Shown here: piece after piece, positions 12,725 through 24,199 of the stretch | Layout of the letters: every line of letters starts with the position of its first letter | How positions within the stretch are numbered: position 1 is the first letter of the stretch | Assembly: GCF_022682495.2 (NCBI RefSeq) | Contig: NC_071393.1 | Location: 115,894,239 to 115,958,238, forward strand | Direction of reading: 5' to 3' | Length of the DNA stretch: 64,000 bases | DNA from: Desmodus rotundus | Taxonomy: Eukaryota; Chordata; Mammalia; Chiroptera; Phyllostomidae | The notes under the pieces: model-generated | Databases searched by the model: none | The model's input: the letters and a program-made list of their open reading frames with translations, nothing else | Told to the model about the DNA's origin: nothing | Translations under genes and position numbers: made by a program

Positions 12725-12940
12725 ATGCAGCTACTATTTATGGAGCACCTACTGTGTGCCAGGGACAGTGCTAAATGCCTCTGCATCAGTTCCATCATTT
12801 TAGTCTGACAACAACCCCAGGTGAAATAAGTAAAAACCCCATTATCCAGTGAGGAAAGAGAGGAGGGGTTTGTCCCGGCCTCCACACAGTCAGCTGGCAG
12901 GTAGCTGGCAGCAGGAGTGCCAGGATGTGGACCCTGCTCT
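12725..12940 (+). repeat. MIR
   Basis: 'tatttatggagcacctactg', 'gtgtgccagggacagtgcta', then 'cccattatccagtgaggaaa' and 'cacagtcagctggcag'. Confidence 0.75.
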
Positions 12941-14012
12941 CCCCCACAACCCCACCTTGAGTGTGAGTCTGAGGACTGACCAGGTGACTGCTTCCTCAAA
13001 CTCTCTTGCACAATTCCTCAGTCCTTGCTGTTTACCTGTTTACCAACTGGCTCCAGAATTGGACAGGCCATCATCATCCTGACCTTTCAGGTCCCAGGAC
13101 AGGCCCCACGTGGGCTCCCTGCGTCCTCCTAGGTGGCCTGCTGCAGAAACCTCTATTTTGTTTCATGCGCCAATTCAGCAGGGCAGCCCAAGAAAAGGGA
13201 CAGTTATTCCTGGGAGATCTGTCCAGATTCAGGCCTGGCTCACACATTTGCTGCTTCCTGACCCTCCTCCATCCCTCGCAGGCCCTGCCCCTGTAGACTG
13301 GGCCTGGCTTCAAACAAAACTAGTGCTGGTTGACTCTGTCCTGCTCCACCTCCACTGATAGCCTCCCAGAGCACTTCCAACTTCCCAGGTTTGGGGCCAG
13401 CACATCAAAAGCGCCCTGCGGAGAAGAAGAAAAACCTGTACCCTGGCCACCTCCAGCTTGAGATAGAGAAGCCCAGATACAACCACGGAGATGGCGGCAG
13501 TTCCAGCCAGCCCTTGACCTCAGAGGGTCCAGCGGATCCTGTCCCTTCAAGGGCTCAGAAGCCACTTTGGCCACAAGAATTCCATGCACGTACCCAGCAA
13601 AGGACAATACCAAGTGCTTCTCTTGTTCACTTACCAAAACACAGAAGTAAATACGTAACTATTTAAATACTTGTCTACATATGATGTGCCTTGACCAAGT
13701 AAGCGCTTCCGCTTCGTGAATCGTACAGAAACGGTTTCATGTGTGCAAACACGCCTCCTGCACGTTGTTTGAGATAGTGAAAAACTGGAAATTGCCAGGG
13801 ATTGCTTATACATTATTGTATGTTCAGTAAAGTCCTCTGCAGCTGCCAAAAGGTGTGCGGCAACGTTAGTGTACCGACAAGGATCCACGGCGTATTGTTG
13901 AGTGAAAAGAAGCAAACAGCAGAACGATATATAAATGTCATTCCGTTTTTGTCTTTAAAATGTATTTCTTAAGGCAGAGGGTAAGCAGATAGTTTAACCC
14001 TAGAACTTCGGA

Positions 14013-14181
14013 CAGTAGTTCTCACCTTAAATGCACATTAGAATACCTGGAAATTAAGAAAAGTCCAGAGGCCCAGGTCACACTCCAGAACAATTACATC
14101 GTATTCCCTTGGGGTGGGAGGGGAGCATTTTTTTACCCTCCGCCGGTGATTCCAGTGAGCAGCCAGCGTGGGAAACACTAC
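14013..14181 (-). mobile_element. hAT MER-type MITE
   Basis: Starts CAGTAGTTCTCACC and ends near GGGAAACACTAC, with an interior 'tgcacattagaatacctgg' typical of small hAT elements. Orientation is uncertain. Confidence 0.6.
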
Positions 14182-14233
14182 CTTAAAGAAACGGAAGGAA
14201 GGAAAGGTTGATTCAAAAAGGAAAATGAAGTTG

Positions 14234-14405
14234 CGGGGCGGGGACAGTGGGAAGAGGGGATTACAGGAACTACTATAAAGGACACATGGACAAAACCAAG
14301 GGGGAGGGTGGAGGTGGGGGAGGGAGGTGGGTTCAGCTGGGGTGGGGTGGAGGGATGGGGAGAAAAGGCATACAACTGTAATTGAATAACAATAAAAATT
14401 TTAAA
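14234..14405 (+). mobile_element. Short 5'-truncated young L1 insertion
   Basis: Bat L1 3' end: G-rich tract with 'ggtgggttcagctggggtgg', then ACTGTAATTGAATAACAATA, AATAAA and an A tail. Perfect 12-bp target duplication AAAATGAAGTTG (14222-14233 and 14406-14417). Confidence 0.9.
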
Positions 14406-14478
14406 AAAATGAAGTTGTAAACTCTTTACTCGACATAAAATCTAAACATACATATCTTTTTTAACGCTTTCCAAAAAT

Positions 14479-14662
14479 TCTTATTCGAGGACATGTTCAT
14501 TGATTTTTAGAGAGAGGGGGAGGGAGAGAAAGAGAAACACTGATCGTATGCACCTTGACTGGGTACTAAACCTGCAACCTAGGTATGTGCCCTGACCAGG
14601 AAAGGAGCCCACAGCCTTTTGGCGCGCGGGACGACGCTCCGACCAACTGAGCCACACTGGCA
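14479..14662 (-). mobile_element. Ves-type SINE
   Basis: Reversed copy: 'ttgatttttagagagagggg' near one end and 'ccgaccaactgagccac' near the other. Confidence 0.85.
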
Positions 14663-14781
14663 AACGTGTATTGCCTGTCCTGCTCTTTTGGGAAAAGAAA
14701 GGTTTTGAAGTCGCCTCAAATTATCATGACTGTAAGCACTGAGGTATTTGACACATACTCCTTAGTGATATCAAACTTTCT

Positions 14782-15019
14782 TTTTCTTTAAATGTTTATC
14801 CAAGGATATGTATATTGATTTTAGAGAGAGAAGAAGGGGGGGAGAGACAGAAAGAAACAATGATGTGAGAGAGAAATAGTGATCGGTTGCTTCCTGTATG
14901 TGCCCCAGCTGGAGACTGAATCCACAACCTAGGTATGTGCCCTAACCAAGAATCGAACCCGCAACCTTCCAGTGCATGGGACAATGCTCCAACCAACCAA
15001 GCCACTCAGCCAGGGCAAC
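14782..15019 (-). mobile_element. Ves-type SINE
   Basis: Reversed copy with a 10-bp target duplication CAAACTTTCT (14772-14781 and 15020-15029). It contains a repeated inner block (two 'tatgtgccc...' stretches). Confidence 0.9.
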
Positions 15020-15622
15020 CAAACTTTCTGATGACATCTACGGTGTTCTAGAAGTCGACCACTTGACTTCAGGAAATAAGTCTTCGAGCACAGAGAGAAG
15101 AAAAAGAGCCCATGTTGCTGCCACCACCTGAAGGACACGGGCCGCCAGCTCATTAGTGAACCGGGAACCCAAATACAGCACTTTGCACAGTCCGGTCACA
15201 GTCGAGACACTCCCTAAGCAGCAGTTGCCTCATCTCTGAGCGGGCGGGCTCAGAGGTGGGCCCAGTGCCCACTGCACACTGGACACACACACGCACAGGG
15301 TGTCCTGTTGCCCTCCCAAGCCAAGGTTGAGGCAAACGCCAATATCCCCATTCTATAGATGAGGAATCTGGGGCTTACCGGGTTAGCACCTTAGTCAGAA
15401 ACAAGAATTGAAAGCCAGTTCTGTCCAACTTCAATTTTGTACTCTGCTTCCCACACTGTCGCTTCTTAGGGACATTTGGGGCAGGGTGTTAACTGTAATT
15501 TTAGGCCCCTCCTTTTCAGACTCACTCTCTAGAACATCCGAAGGAGGGGAGTTTGTATCTGAAGTTATCTGGGATCTCTCTGCTTAGAGCTGATAGGACA
15601 TCGTAAAAGATTGTGTCGGAGA

Positions 15623-15803
15623 GCCCTGGCCGGGCAGCTCAGCTGGTTAGAGTGTTGCCCTGATACACCAAGGTTGAGACTTTGACCCCAGTCAGGGCAC
15701 ACACAAGAATCAGTTAATGAATGTATAAATAAGTGGGACAACAAATCTATGTTTCTCTCTCTCTCAAATCAATTAAAACGAACAAAATAAAACAAAACAA
15801 AAC
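15623..15803 (+). mobile_element. Ves-type SINE, second subfamily
   Basis: GAGCCCTGGCCGGGCAGCTC head, 'gtcagggcacacacaagaat', 'aatgtataaataagtggg' and an A-rich tail of AACAAAATAAAACAAAAC units. Confidence 0.88.
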
Positions 15804-16193
15804 CTTGTGCGCACATGTGGTTCTGGAAGGCCTGAAGTTGAAGCCAACCATGAAAGAAAGGGAAAGACTTATCTCTGAGCCCAAGGGGAAGCGTTAGGGG
15901 CTTTGAGGCTTTGTTCCCTCTGCTGCGGGTAGACCAGGGCAGCAGACCCTCCCCTCTCCTACCATTCCCTCCTCACCAAAGCGACTGAGGCTTACTGGTT
16001 TTCACACCTGTTTCCTGGCCTGGCAGGCAAGTTTATCTTCCCACCCCAGAGGACTTAGTTCTGCTCTTGCTTTTTTAAATTATTTTATTATTTTTTTCAC
16101 TTCCCTTAACAAAAGAAGGTGTCCCTGGGCATTGTCCTGTTGTTTCTTCCTACCCATTTTCACCAGCTTGAATCAAATAATCAAAAACAGGGA

Positions 16194-16430
16194 GCCCTGG
16201 CTGGTGTGGCTCAGTGGACTGAGCACCTGCCTGCAGACTAAAAGGTTGCCAGTTCGATTCCCAGTCGGGGCACGTGCCTGGGTTGCGGGCCAAGTCCTCA
16301 GTTGGGGGTGAGAGATAGGAAACCAAGCGATGTTTCTCTCACACATAAATATTTCTCTCCCTCTCCTTCTCCTCCCTTCCCTTCTCTCTAAAACTAAATA
16401 CATAAAATCTTTCAAAAACAAACAAAAAAC
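16194..16430 (+). mobile_element. Ves SINE
   Basis: GCCCTGGCTGGTGTGGCTCA head, intact B box AGTTCGATTCC, TC-rich part and A-rich tail; flanked by 'acaggga' on both sides. Confidence 0.92.
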
Positions 16431-17024
16431 ACAGGGAACTATTGAGCGTTCACAGTACCCAGCAGTGTAGGCAGCACGTCAGTCCTGGAGGGTCTGTCTT
16501 GGATCATCCACCACTCTCACCACCCGGAATCTCTGCTCCGTCGTCCTTGGCTCCTGGGCAGCATGGCTTCCGCGCCACCTTCTCCAGGAAGCTTCATGGA
16601 CCTCAGCTGCTTCGTGTCCTCCTGGCACTTGGGCGCCTCTATTGCATGGCTTCCCCTATTCTGCACTGGGGTTATGGCTATCTGTGTGAGCCTTTCCTTC
16701 AAGGCAGAACCAACCTTTTCTTTATTTTTGTGTTCTTCAAGAACCTAACACAATGCCTGGCATATTAAAAATAATGTTTATACGGTTGTTTGCTTATACT
16801 CTTTCCCAGAAAGGATTTGAAGCACCCTAGTAAAACAGCAGAGCTGAGGCCGAAGAAAAGCAAGGGTAAGAGAATCGTAGGATGAGATCCAATCACAATA
16901 ACAACATAAATAACATTTGGGTGCTTATATGTCAGGCACTGTTCCAATTGTTTTACCTGCATCATCACAGTTATAGCGTCATAATTATCCAATGAGGTAA
17001 TTATTATTAAAATTATCATTGTAG

Positions 17025-17247
17025 TCCTGGTTGCTGTGGCCCAGTGGGTTGAGTACCAGCCTGCGAACTGAAAGGTCACTGGTTTGATTCCCCGTCAGGG
17101 CCCCTGCTTGGGTCGTGGGCCAGCTCCCCAGTTGGGGGCATGCAAGAGGCAACCGATCACTGTTTCTCCCACACATCGATGTTTCTGTCCCTCTCTTTCT
17201 CCTTCCCTTCCCCTCTCTCTAAAATAATAAATAAATAATTCAAAAAA
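17025..17247 (+). mobile_element. Ves SINE (first of a tandem pair)
   Basis: Head TCCTGGTTGCTGTGGCCCAG, B box GGTTTGATTCC, tail AATAATAAATAAATAATTC. Inserted into a MIR element; target duplication ATCATTGTAG / ATCAGTGTAG. Confidence 0.9.
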
Positions 17248-17260
17248 ATGATCAGTGTAG

Positions 17261-17440
17261 CCCTGGCCGAGTAATTAGAGGGTTGACCTGATACACCAAG
17301 GTTGCAGATTTGATCCCTGGTCAGGGCACATTCAAGAATCAACCAATGAGTGCATAAATAAGTGGAACAACAAATCGACGTTTCTCTCTGTCTCTCTCTC
17401 GCCCCACCTTCCTCTCTTTCTCTAAAAATAAATAAATAAA
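17261..17440 (+). mobile_element. Ves-type SINE, second subfamily (second of a tandem pair)
   Basis: Head CCCTGGCCGAGTAATTAGAG, 'caaccaatgagtgcataaat', tail AAATAAATAAATTTTT. It begins 13 bp after the previous SINE; 'aaatgatca' lies on both sides. Confidence 0.9.
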
Positions 17441-18214
17441 TTTTTAAATGATCATGTTATGTTTAAGGAAACTGAAGCACAGAGTTCACACTTACCACCT
17501 GTGTTCAGGTAGTAAGTGGGATTCGAACACAGGCAGTGTGGTTCCAGAAGCTGTGCTTGTAACCATAGGCCTCAGGGTGCCAACCACAGGCATTCCGTAC
17601 AGAGCTGGGTTATGAATTTGGCTCTGAAGTTCCTAGCAGCCAAGGCCAAGAAGGGAAGGCATTCAACGACAAGAGAGATTTTATTCATTAGCAACAACAA
17701 ACCTATTGCTTGGGAGAAAGGCAGCTTTTTGTGACCTTAAATCTGAAAAAACACATAAAGGAGACACTGCTTTCCAAACTTCCATGGTTAACAGTCCATG
17801 GGTGAAAATTGTTAAGCTCCCCCATGTAGGAATATTTGTTTATAAACTATACCTATGCACAGATGAAATAACATATCATGTACATGGTTAACTCACAGAA
17901 ATAGAAATGGAGAAGAATGAGAGAAAGTATAAATACACACGGAAATTCTGCTGAGGATCCTCTTACATACTCCCTGCGAGATGCAGGTCCCTCCTGAGTT
18001 CCCTGGTACGGAGGGTGGACCCTGGCCAGAGACAACAGTGGCAGACTTCACGTCACCATTTCTCCGAATGACCCTCCACAGAGGTCCGAAGCATGACACA
18101 GAGTAAGTGCTGCAAGGACAGCATTTCTAGAGGGACCAAAATTAATGTGGCTCAAGTTTTACCTCCCCGGTTGACTGGTCTGAGCTAATAATAATTATTT
18201 TAAAGGCTGACTAA

Positions 18215-18440
18215 TATTAATCGAGACCTTTCTGTGTGATAGTCACAGCACTCAATGCTTTACCTGTGTTTCCTCATTTAATCCTTACCTTAGTCCTAGG
18301 AGGGAATGATCGTTATAATCACCATTGTACAGGTGAGGAAACTGAGGCTGGAAGAGGTTAATTGGTTCATGGGATAGAAGGGATAAACCCATGTTGATTA
18401 GATTCTGAAGCTAGCTCTCTCAACCACCATTCTCTCCGGC
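18215..18440 (+). repeat. MIR
   Basis: 'ttacctgtgtttcctcattt', 'accattgtacaggtgaggaa' and 'ctgaggctggaagaggtta' in MIR order. Confidence 0.75.
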
Positions 18441-18474
18441 CTCAGAAATGCAGATGGTCTTAAACAGTAGTTTC

Positions 18475-18720
18475 CCTCCTTTCACAAATCTTTTTTATTT
18501 ATAAAAAGTATGCATTCTTGTGGTAAAAAATGCAAACAAAACTGAAGTGTCCGAAGTAAAAAAGCCTCTTCTTCCCACAAACTCACTCATTGGGGTTCAC
18601 CTTGTAAGTTTGCTCTGTTTAAAAGTCTTCCAGGTTCCTTTCTAGTCAATGAACATGCACATATACATTTCAATGAGATTTTTTGCAAAAGTGGGATCCT
18701 AGAGATACTTACTCTCAACT
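18475..18720 (-). mobile_element. Old L1 3' UTR fragment, reversed
   Basis: 'gtatgcattcttgtggtaaa' and 'catatacatttcaatgagat' with 'aagtgggatcctagagata' have the layout of reversed old L1 3' sequence. Confidence 0.4.
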
Positions 18721-19366
18721 TCCTCTTTACCTTCAACATCTTTCTAGTTTGATTCGTGCAAATCTATTCCCATCTTAGGATCAGGTGACACAATTGACTA
18801 CTTCCTTTCTTCTTAAAATATTCTCTCTTGATTTTTCCTTTTGCTTCTTAGTATTTTTCCTTCAGCTGATTCTAAAAGGTGGTCCTTTGTCTTGCTCCCC
18901 TCTTTTTCCTCCTCTCTCCTCCATTACCTCTCCCACTGTCTTGGCTTTAGAGCTTACCTAACTGCTAACGACTCCCAGACTTATTTCACTCTACCTGGAA
19001 CACTGAAGTTTTCCGTGTTTTCAACTTGTCTTGCTGTTAACTTTAAGACTATTCAAAATGTTTGTATTTGCTTATACTCACAAAAAGAAACTGGAAGGAA
19101 GCCAATAAAAGTCATTACCTGTATGTGTGGTGGTGAGAAGTGGAGGGAATTCAGAATAAACCAACCAAGATCAAGGGCACCAGGTCTGAGATTAAGATCA
19201 GAGTAATTGGGAGACTTCGAGTTTGGCCTTTTGTGGTCTTGCCTCCCCTTTATGAATGAAATAGAGGTGACAGAAAAAAATGCAATGAACTTGGGAGACC
19301 GGGACCACAAGCCCTTGAAACCTTGTTTGACTGAGGCCTAGCTGTTCCCCTATTGGGGTGCCCGTT

Positions 19367-19454
19367 TCCTGAGGGAGGGGTGGGGGTGGGGAAGGTGAGA
19401 AGGTGGGGGTGGGGCTGGGAGTAGGGGTGTGGGGATGTGGGGGTGGGGTGTTAG
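19367..19454 (+). repeat. G-rich tract with G-quadruplex potential
   Basis: About 88 bp of GGGG/GGGGG runs spaced by one to four bases (gggaggggtgggggtgggga and similar). No gene is adjacent. Confidence 0.8.
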
Positions 19455-20131
19455 TTATCCACAAGCTTTCTCTCTTCTCCTGCTAAGTCCCCTGAGCCGC
19501 TGTGTGAAGCTCATGTCTCCAAAGACGCCTAGCAAGAGCCCTGCAAACAAAGTAGGCATCAGTCCTGGTGGCCAATGACTTCGTCCACCTGGGCATCTTT
19601 GCTCGTTCTCCGCCTGGCCAAGGACAGGGGCTGCCTGCTCTCCGCCTAAGTGGGGATGCTGCTCGCAGGTAAGTCTCCTTCCCTCGTGCTTCCTCACTAA
19701 TAAACATTCAACCTTTCTATTATCTAAAACTTATTAAACACGCCAACCCTGAGAGAATGGCACAGTGAACCACCCCGAGTCAATGGGAAAACAAACTCCT
19801 GAGATTCAGTAAAGATTGGCACTTTGCCATATATACTTTACCCTTTCTCCTTCTTTCCTTTTTATTTAAAAAACAGAGACCTGAGGTCCTATCATTTCGT
19901 CCCTAAATTCTTACATGTATATCTGAACATTTAGGGCCTTTTCTTACTTTGACCACTTTTAACAAATTTTTCCTTTAATTCCTTAGTAAATGCTAATACC
20001 CGGCTTATATTCAGATTTGCCACAAAATTAAATTACTTTAAAGCCACGAATAATTCCTGATCGGAGTTGCAAATGAAAACAGGAGCCGGCATTAGGAGGA
20101 TGTCCCTCAAAGCACAGGCTGAGCAATGCCA

Positions 20132-20327
20132 GCGCCCGGACTGAAGGGCCCAACAGATCCTTACCCCTCTCCTTGGTTACAGCAAGGCACCGCTGCTCTT
20201 CCTGCGTACTTTCCGTGCACCCGCCGGGCTGCGGCCGGCAGGGGCTGCATTAGCATTTCGCGTGCCTTTCACCGCGCCGAGCACAATGCCTGCAGCGTAG
20301 ACGGCCAACCAACTGTGATTTCAATCG
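20132..20327. promoter_or_regulatory. Short CpG-dense block, candidate VRTN promoter
   Basis: I count 17 CpG in about 196 bp, a density near expectation for undepleted DNA and far above the rest of the 10 kb upstream of the VRTN coding exon. It contains CCGCCGGGCTGCGGCCGGC and TTTCGCGTGC. A short CpG island of this kind often marks a promoter or a developmental enhancer. No exon or donor could be assigned. Confidence 0.3.
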
Positions 20328-21079
20328 ATTATCCTGTCTCCTGGGTACTAAATGTTTCTTCACAGTCCAGGAGTGACATCCCTGTTTAATGCAATCATTT
20401 GGTGAATATCATTATCCTCGTTTTATAGATGGGGAAAGTGCGGGTCAGACTGCCTAAGCTCTCTTAGACGCATCTTACGTAGGGAAGCTGAGTTTCAGCT
20501 CAGCTGGGTTTGACTGGTCGCCTGTCTTTTGCTAATCGCCAGGGTGCCCTGATAGTTAAAGCCCTGAATCCTGGGGAGAGGCAAAGGGAGGGTAAATGAG
20601 GAGAGTGGACAGAAGGATGAGTAGAAGGAGAAGACAATAATAAACAAAGAAAGGAAACCAGGAGACGATGATGCCCAGGAAGTAAAATTAGCAGCTATTG
20701 GATGTAGGGCTTTTGCGGACAGTAAACACAAAAGGTGTTTGTTTGTTGTGTTGTGGAATGAATGAGAAGCCTTTGGAGCCTCAGCTCTCAGGCACTGGGA
20801 TCTAGCCTTGGATTTGTAGACAGCACCATGTGCTCAGGACTGGCCCAGGACTCTGGCACATATTAGGGGCTCAAATATCTGTTGAATGAATGACAAGGCT
20901 TGAGTGAATGTGTGATGAATGAATAACTGAATAAGCAAATGATTGGTAAATGATGGACTAACATTAATACGTATATATATTAAGGCACTGAGCAAATGAA
21001 TTAATTGAATGAACGGATGGATGAATTCTTTACATCCCCGTGGAAGGAGAACGAGTAGGGAAGGGAGCTAAATCTGATG

Positions 21080-21295
21080 GCAGTGTCGTTCACCAAGCAT
21101 TGTATCCCGAGACCTGTGCTAGGAACTTCACAAGCAGTTTCTCACTTAATCCTCATAGCAACCTTTGGAGTAGTATTATCATCATTTCTTAAGTGGGGAA
21201 TTAGGTCTGGGGATGGGAGGGAACTTGTTCAAGGGCACACGGGGCAGGGCTGGAATTCCAACCCTGCCATTGTACTTCCAGGCTGACTCTTCCTT
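21080..21295 (+). repeat. MIR
   Basis: 'gacctgtgctaggaacttca', 'tttctcacttaatcctcata' and 'attatcatcatttcttaagt' in MIR order. Confidence 0.7.
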
Positions 21296-21699
21296 CCTCA
21301 GCCGGGGCTGGATGAACACTTCACTCATTCTAGGACCTGGTTTTTGCAAATACAGGTGAAGCTCCACTTACATCACCCCTGGAAAGCTGTACATTCGAAT
21401 AGTTAAGTACTTATCGCAGCTCATTAGTTCAGGGAAGCTTTCCCATTGTGTAATCCTTCATGAGTGAAGGATTACCCTGACTCATCTGCTTCCTAAATCT
21501 AAATTTTGTTCAAAGCAAGGCACATATTAACCAAAGAGGGTCCTTGTAGGGGTGGGTTTAGTTACTGCTGGGAATCTGGGATTTTTGATGTTTGGACATC
21601 TAGTGACCAGGCCCTTAATTTTGTGGCACCTCATCTTAATAGTTAAAAAAAAAAAGTAAATTAAAGTTTATCATCTTCAGGAAAAAAAAAAAAACCCCA

Positions 21700-22238
21700 C
21701 CATAAGTAAAGTCCAATTACAAACCACAAACTCAGAAAAATACATTTCTAATTCCTGTAATAGACCAAAGGCTGTCTTTATACAAAACCGTTATTAATAA
21801 GAAAAACATCTATAATCCAATAGCAAATGGGCAAAAGATATTCACAGAAAAGGAAACATAAATGGTTCTTAAATGTATGAAAAATGCTCTCTACTATTCA
21901 CAATAAAATATGTAAATGAAAAGCATCTTGAGAGACTAATTTTTCACCTATTAGATTGGAAAAGATTAAAAAAAATGGTACAGTCCTGGCCAAAGGTTAA
22001 AAGAGACTGACCTCTCACACTTTGTTTTGGGGAAATAAACTGGTACAACTTCTAAGGATGGACATTCAGCAAAATCTGTATGAATTACTACCACACATGC
22101 ACCTATATATGCGCAAAATGATGTCTGCATGGGGTTACCATGGTAGCATGGCTTATGAGCAAATGATGGAAATGACCTTAATGTTCATTGATAGGGGACT
22201 GGAGAGCACATTATATTCATTTATATGATGGATTGCAT
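21700..22238 (+). mobile_element. Old L1 ORF2 3' fragment
   Basis: 'ccaatagcaaatgggcaaaa', 'tgaaaaatgctctctactat' and 'atgaccttaatgttcattga' match the usual L1 ORF2 C-terminal text, full of stops. Confidence 0.65.
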
Positions 22239-22239
22239 G

Positions 22240-22560
22240 CTACTTCTGGATGTCTAGCTGTGCGCTAATACATTTGCCACCAGCTACGTGTGGCTCTTGG
22301 AAATGTGCCTAGTTCTAACGGAGGTGTGCTTGAAGTGGACAACGCGCGTCGGATTTGGAAGTTTTGGTATAAAACAGGAATGTGCGCTATCTCATTATAA
22401 TGTTTTCTATTGATTTCCTGTCAATGATGAGATTTCAGATATATTAGTTTCACTTAAAAATATTGTTAACAATTAATTTTACGTGTTCCTTTTAACCTTT
22501 TTAATGTGGCTACTAGAAGATATAAAAGTATTCTGTGGCTTGCCCTGCCTCTGATTGGAC
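22240..22560. mobile_element. Old DNA-transposon relic (MER type)
   Basis: Contains 'cagctacgtgtggctcttgg' and 'tgtggctactagaag' separated by an AT-rich centre. The same family recurs at 46215-46560. No coding capacity. Family name not assigned. Confidence 0.45.
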
Positions 22561-22829
22561 GGTGGTGGCTCTGAATAAACAAATAAAGTGAAAACAGCAA
22601 GGGGCATAAGAGTGTTTGGTATACTACCATTTGTGCTTAAAGAAAGGAAAAGAGCACCCTGAGATATTTGCTTTTTTATACATAATATATTTCCAGAATA
22701 GTCCCCTAGAAGCAATATTGGCTGATCCTGGAGAGAGAAACTGCAGACAGGAAATGGGGCTGAAATCTGAATCCTGAATCCTTTTGTAAATTGCTGAACC
22801 AAAATTTACAAGCATTTAAAATAATATAT

Positions 22830-23260
22830 TATTATTTAGGCATCATCTATGTATATGATATGTATCAGGCACCTACAATATATATTATCTAGTCAAAAGT
22901 AGTTTTAAAAATGTTTAACAGGACAAAAATATTCACAGAAAGACCAGAAAAATACACATGCGTATAGGCACAGAAAAAGATGAAAATCACGGAAAGAAAA
23001 ACTGGCAGATAAGCAGGAGAATGTGTTAGGGCCAGACCAAAACTTGCTCTATTTTTACTCTGTACCGTTTGACTCTTTTGTAAAAAGAATGTTTAACTTA
23101 TATAAGTCAGTCTAAGGAAAAAAACTGGATTAGAAAGAAATATACCAAAATGTTCACAATAGCTGTCTTTAGATAATAAGATTACAGGTGGTTTTTTTCT
23201 TCCTTTTACTTTACTTTAAGTTTTTCCCAATTATTCTAAATTTTCTCAGCCTATAAATAA
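22830..23260 (+). mobile_element. Old L1 3' UTR fragment
   Basis: 'aaatataccaaaatgttcac' followed by 'ataataagattacaggtggt' is characteristic of old L1 3' ends. No coding. Confidence 0.45.
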
Positions 23261-23569
23261 GACTTACTTTGGTAATGGAATCACCAACAGGCCTTTTTAT
23301 CACTGTAATTTCTTTAAAAAGTACTTTTAAAGATTCTATTAACCTTTAAAAATTTTTAAATTATCTTCATTGCTTTTTAAAATGATAGCAAGTAAGGTAG
23401 ACTCCTTATAAAATGTCAAACAACAAAGAAAGATATAATGCTGCAAGAAAAAGTATCTTGTAATTCCATTTCTTTCTGCAAGATGCTCGCTATTCTCTGA
23501 AGCTTTTAAAGTACTGCATTTATATTAAGAACTTAAAAAACATTTCAAATTAAATGGAGAGGCTGAGAA

Positions 23570-23780
23570 ATGGGAGCTACTTGCTTTGTGCCAAGCATAG
23601 TCCTAAATGTTTTGAATGTGTCATTTTACTGAATCTACCCAGTAGCTCTGTGGGGTAAATGTTATGTCCCAGTAACCTCCAAGTCAGGGCCCTGTGAGTT
23701 TAGACAATTTGCCCAAGGCCATACTCTAGTGAATGGCAGGGTTGGCATGCAAATATAACTCCAGGTGATGTCCAAGCCAC
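23570..23780 (+). repeat. MIR
   Basis: 'tgtgccaagcatagtcctaa', 'gtcattttactgaatctacc' and 'agtgaatggcagggttggca' in MIR order. Confidence 0.7.
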
Positions 23781-24199
23781 TGCCTCAGGGAATTGCCATT
23801 ATGGTGGGTGGGACTGGAATGATTATAATGCAGAGACTGGACTTGAACTCACGTCTGGTGGCTCCCTGGTCCAGTGCTCTTGGGCAGTTGAAAAGGGATT
23901 TTTGGTTTAGGTGATTAAGTGTAGAGCTCACGATAGGCAGAGGAGAAAACGGTAATAGTGGAGCTGGAGCATAGCTGACGTTGGGGGGCATTTTATACTG
24001 GGTTGCCAGGGGTGCAGCGATAAAGTGAAACCGGAAGTCTGGGAGGGAAGCAGCCAGCCCCAGCACTCCAAAGGGTTAAAGTCGGGCAGGAAAGCCCCTG
24101 GGGGAAGATACCACTGAAGGCTTCAGTCCCTTGGCTTTTACCTCCCCCACCAGCAGGAACCAGACCGGGAGATAGAACTGGTTCCTCCAGGATTATCTG

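Larger units (their letters stand above)
1..17450. other. Gene-free region upstream of VRTN, rich in repeats
   Basis: No exon could be supported. Apart from the listed elements the unassigned stretches are 1-588, 843-1019, 3491-4021, 5068-6060, 7191-7794, 8685-9057, 11830-12724, 12941-14012 and 15030-15620. All open frames here are under 155 codons, overlap in several frames and lack splice or protein features. Confidence 0.6.
16905..17575 (+). repeat. MIR split by two SINEs
   Basis: The left half (16905-17024: 'tatgtcaggcactgttccaa') and the right half (17448-17575: 'taaggaaactgaagcacaga', 'gtgggattcgaacacaggca') are one MIR, parted by the tandem SINE pair at 17025-17440. Confidence 0.75.

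Noticed and set aside
12252..13011. Overlapping 135-152-codon frames near 12-13 kb as a hidden gene
   Set aside because: Open in several frames on both strands through GC-rich single-copy and MIR sequence, without splice signals or protein-like composition.
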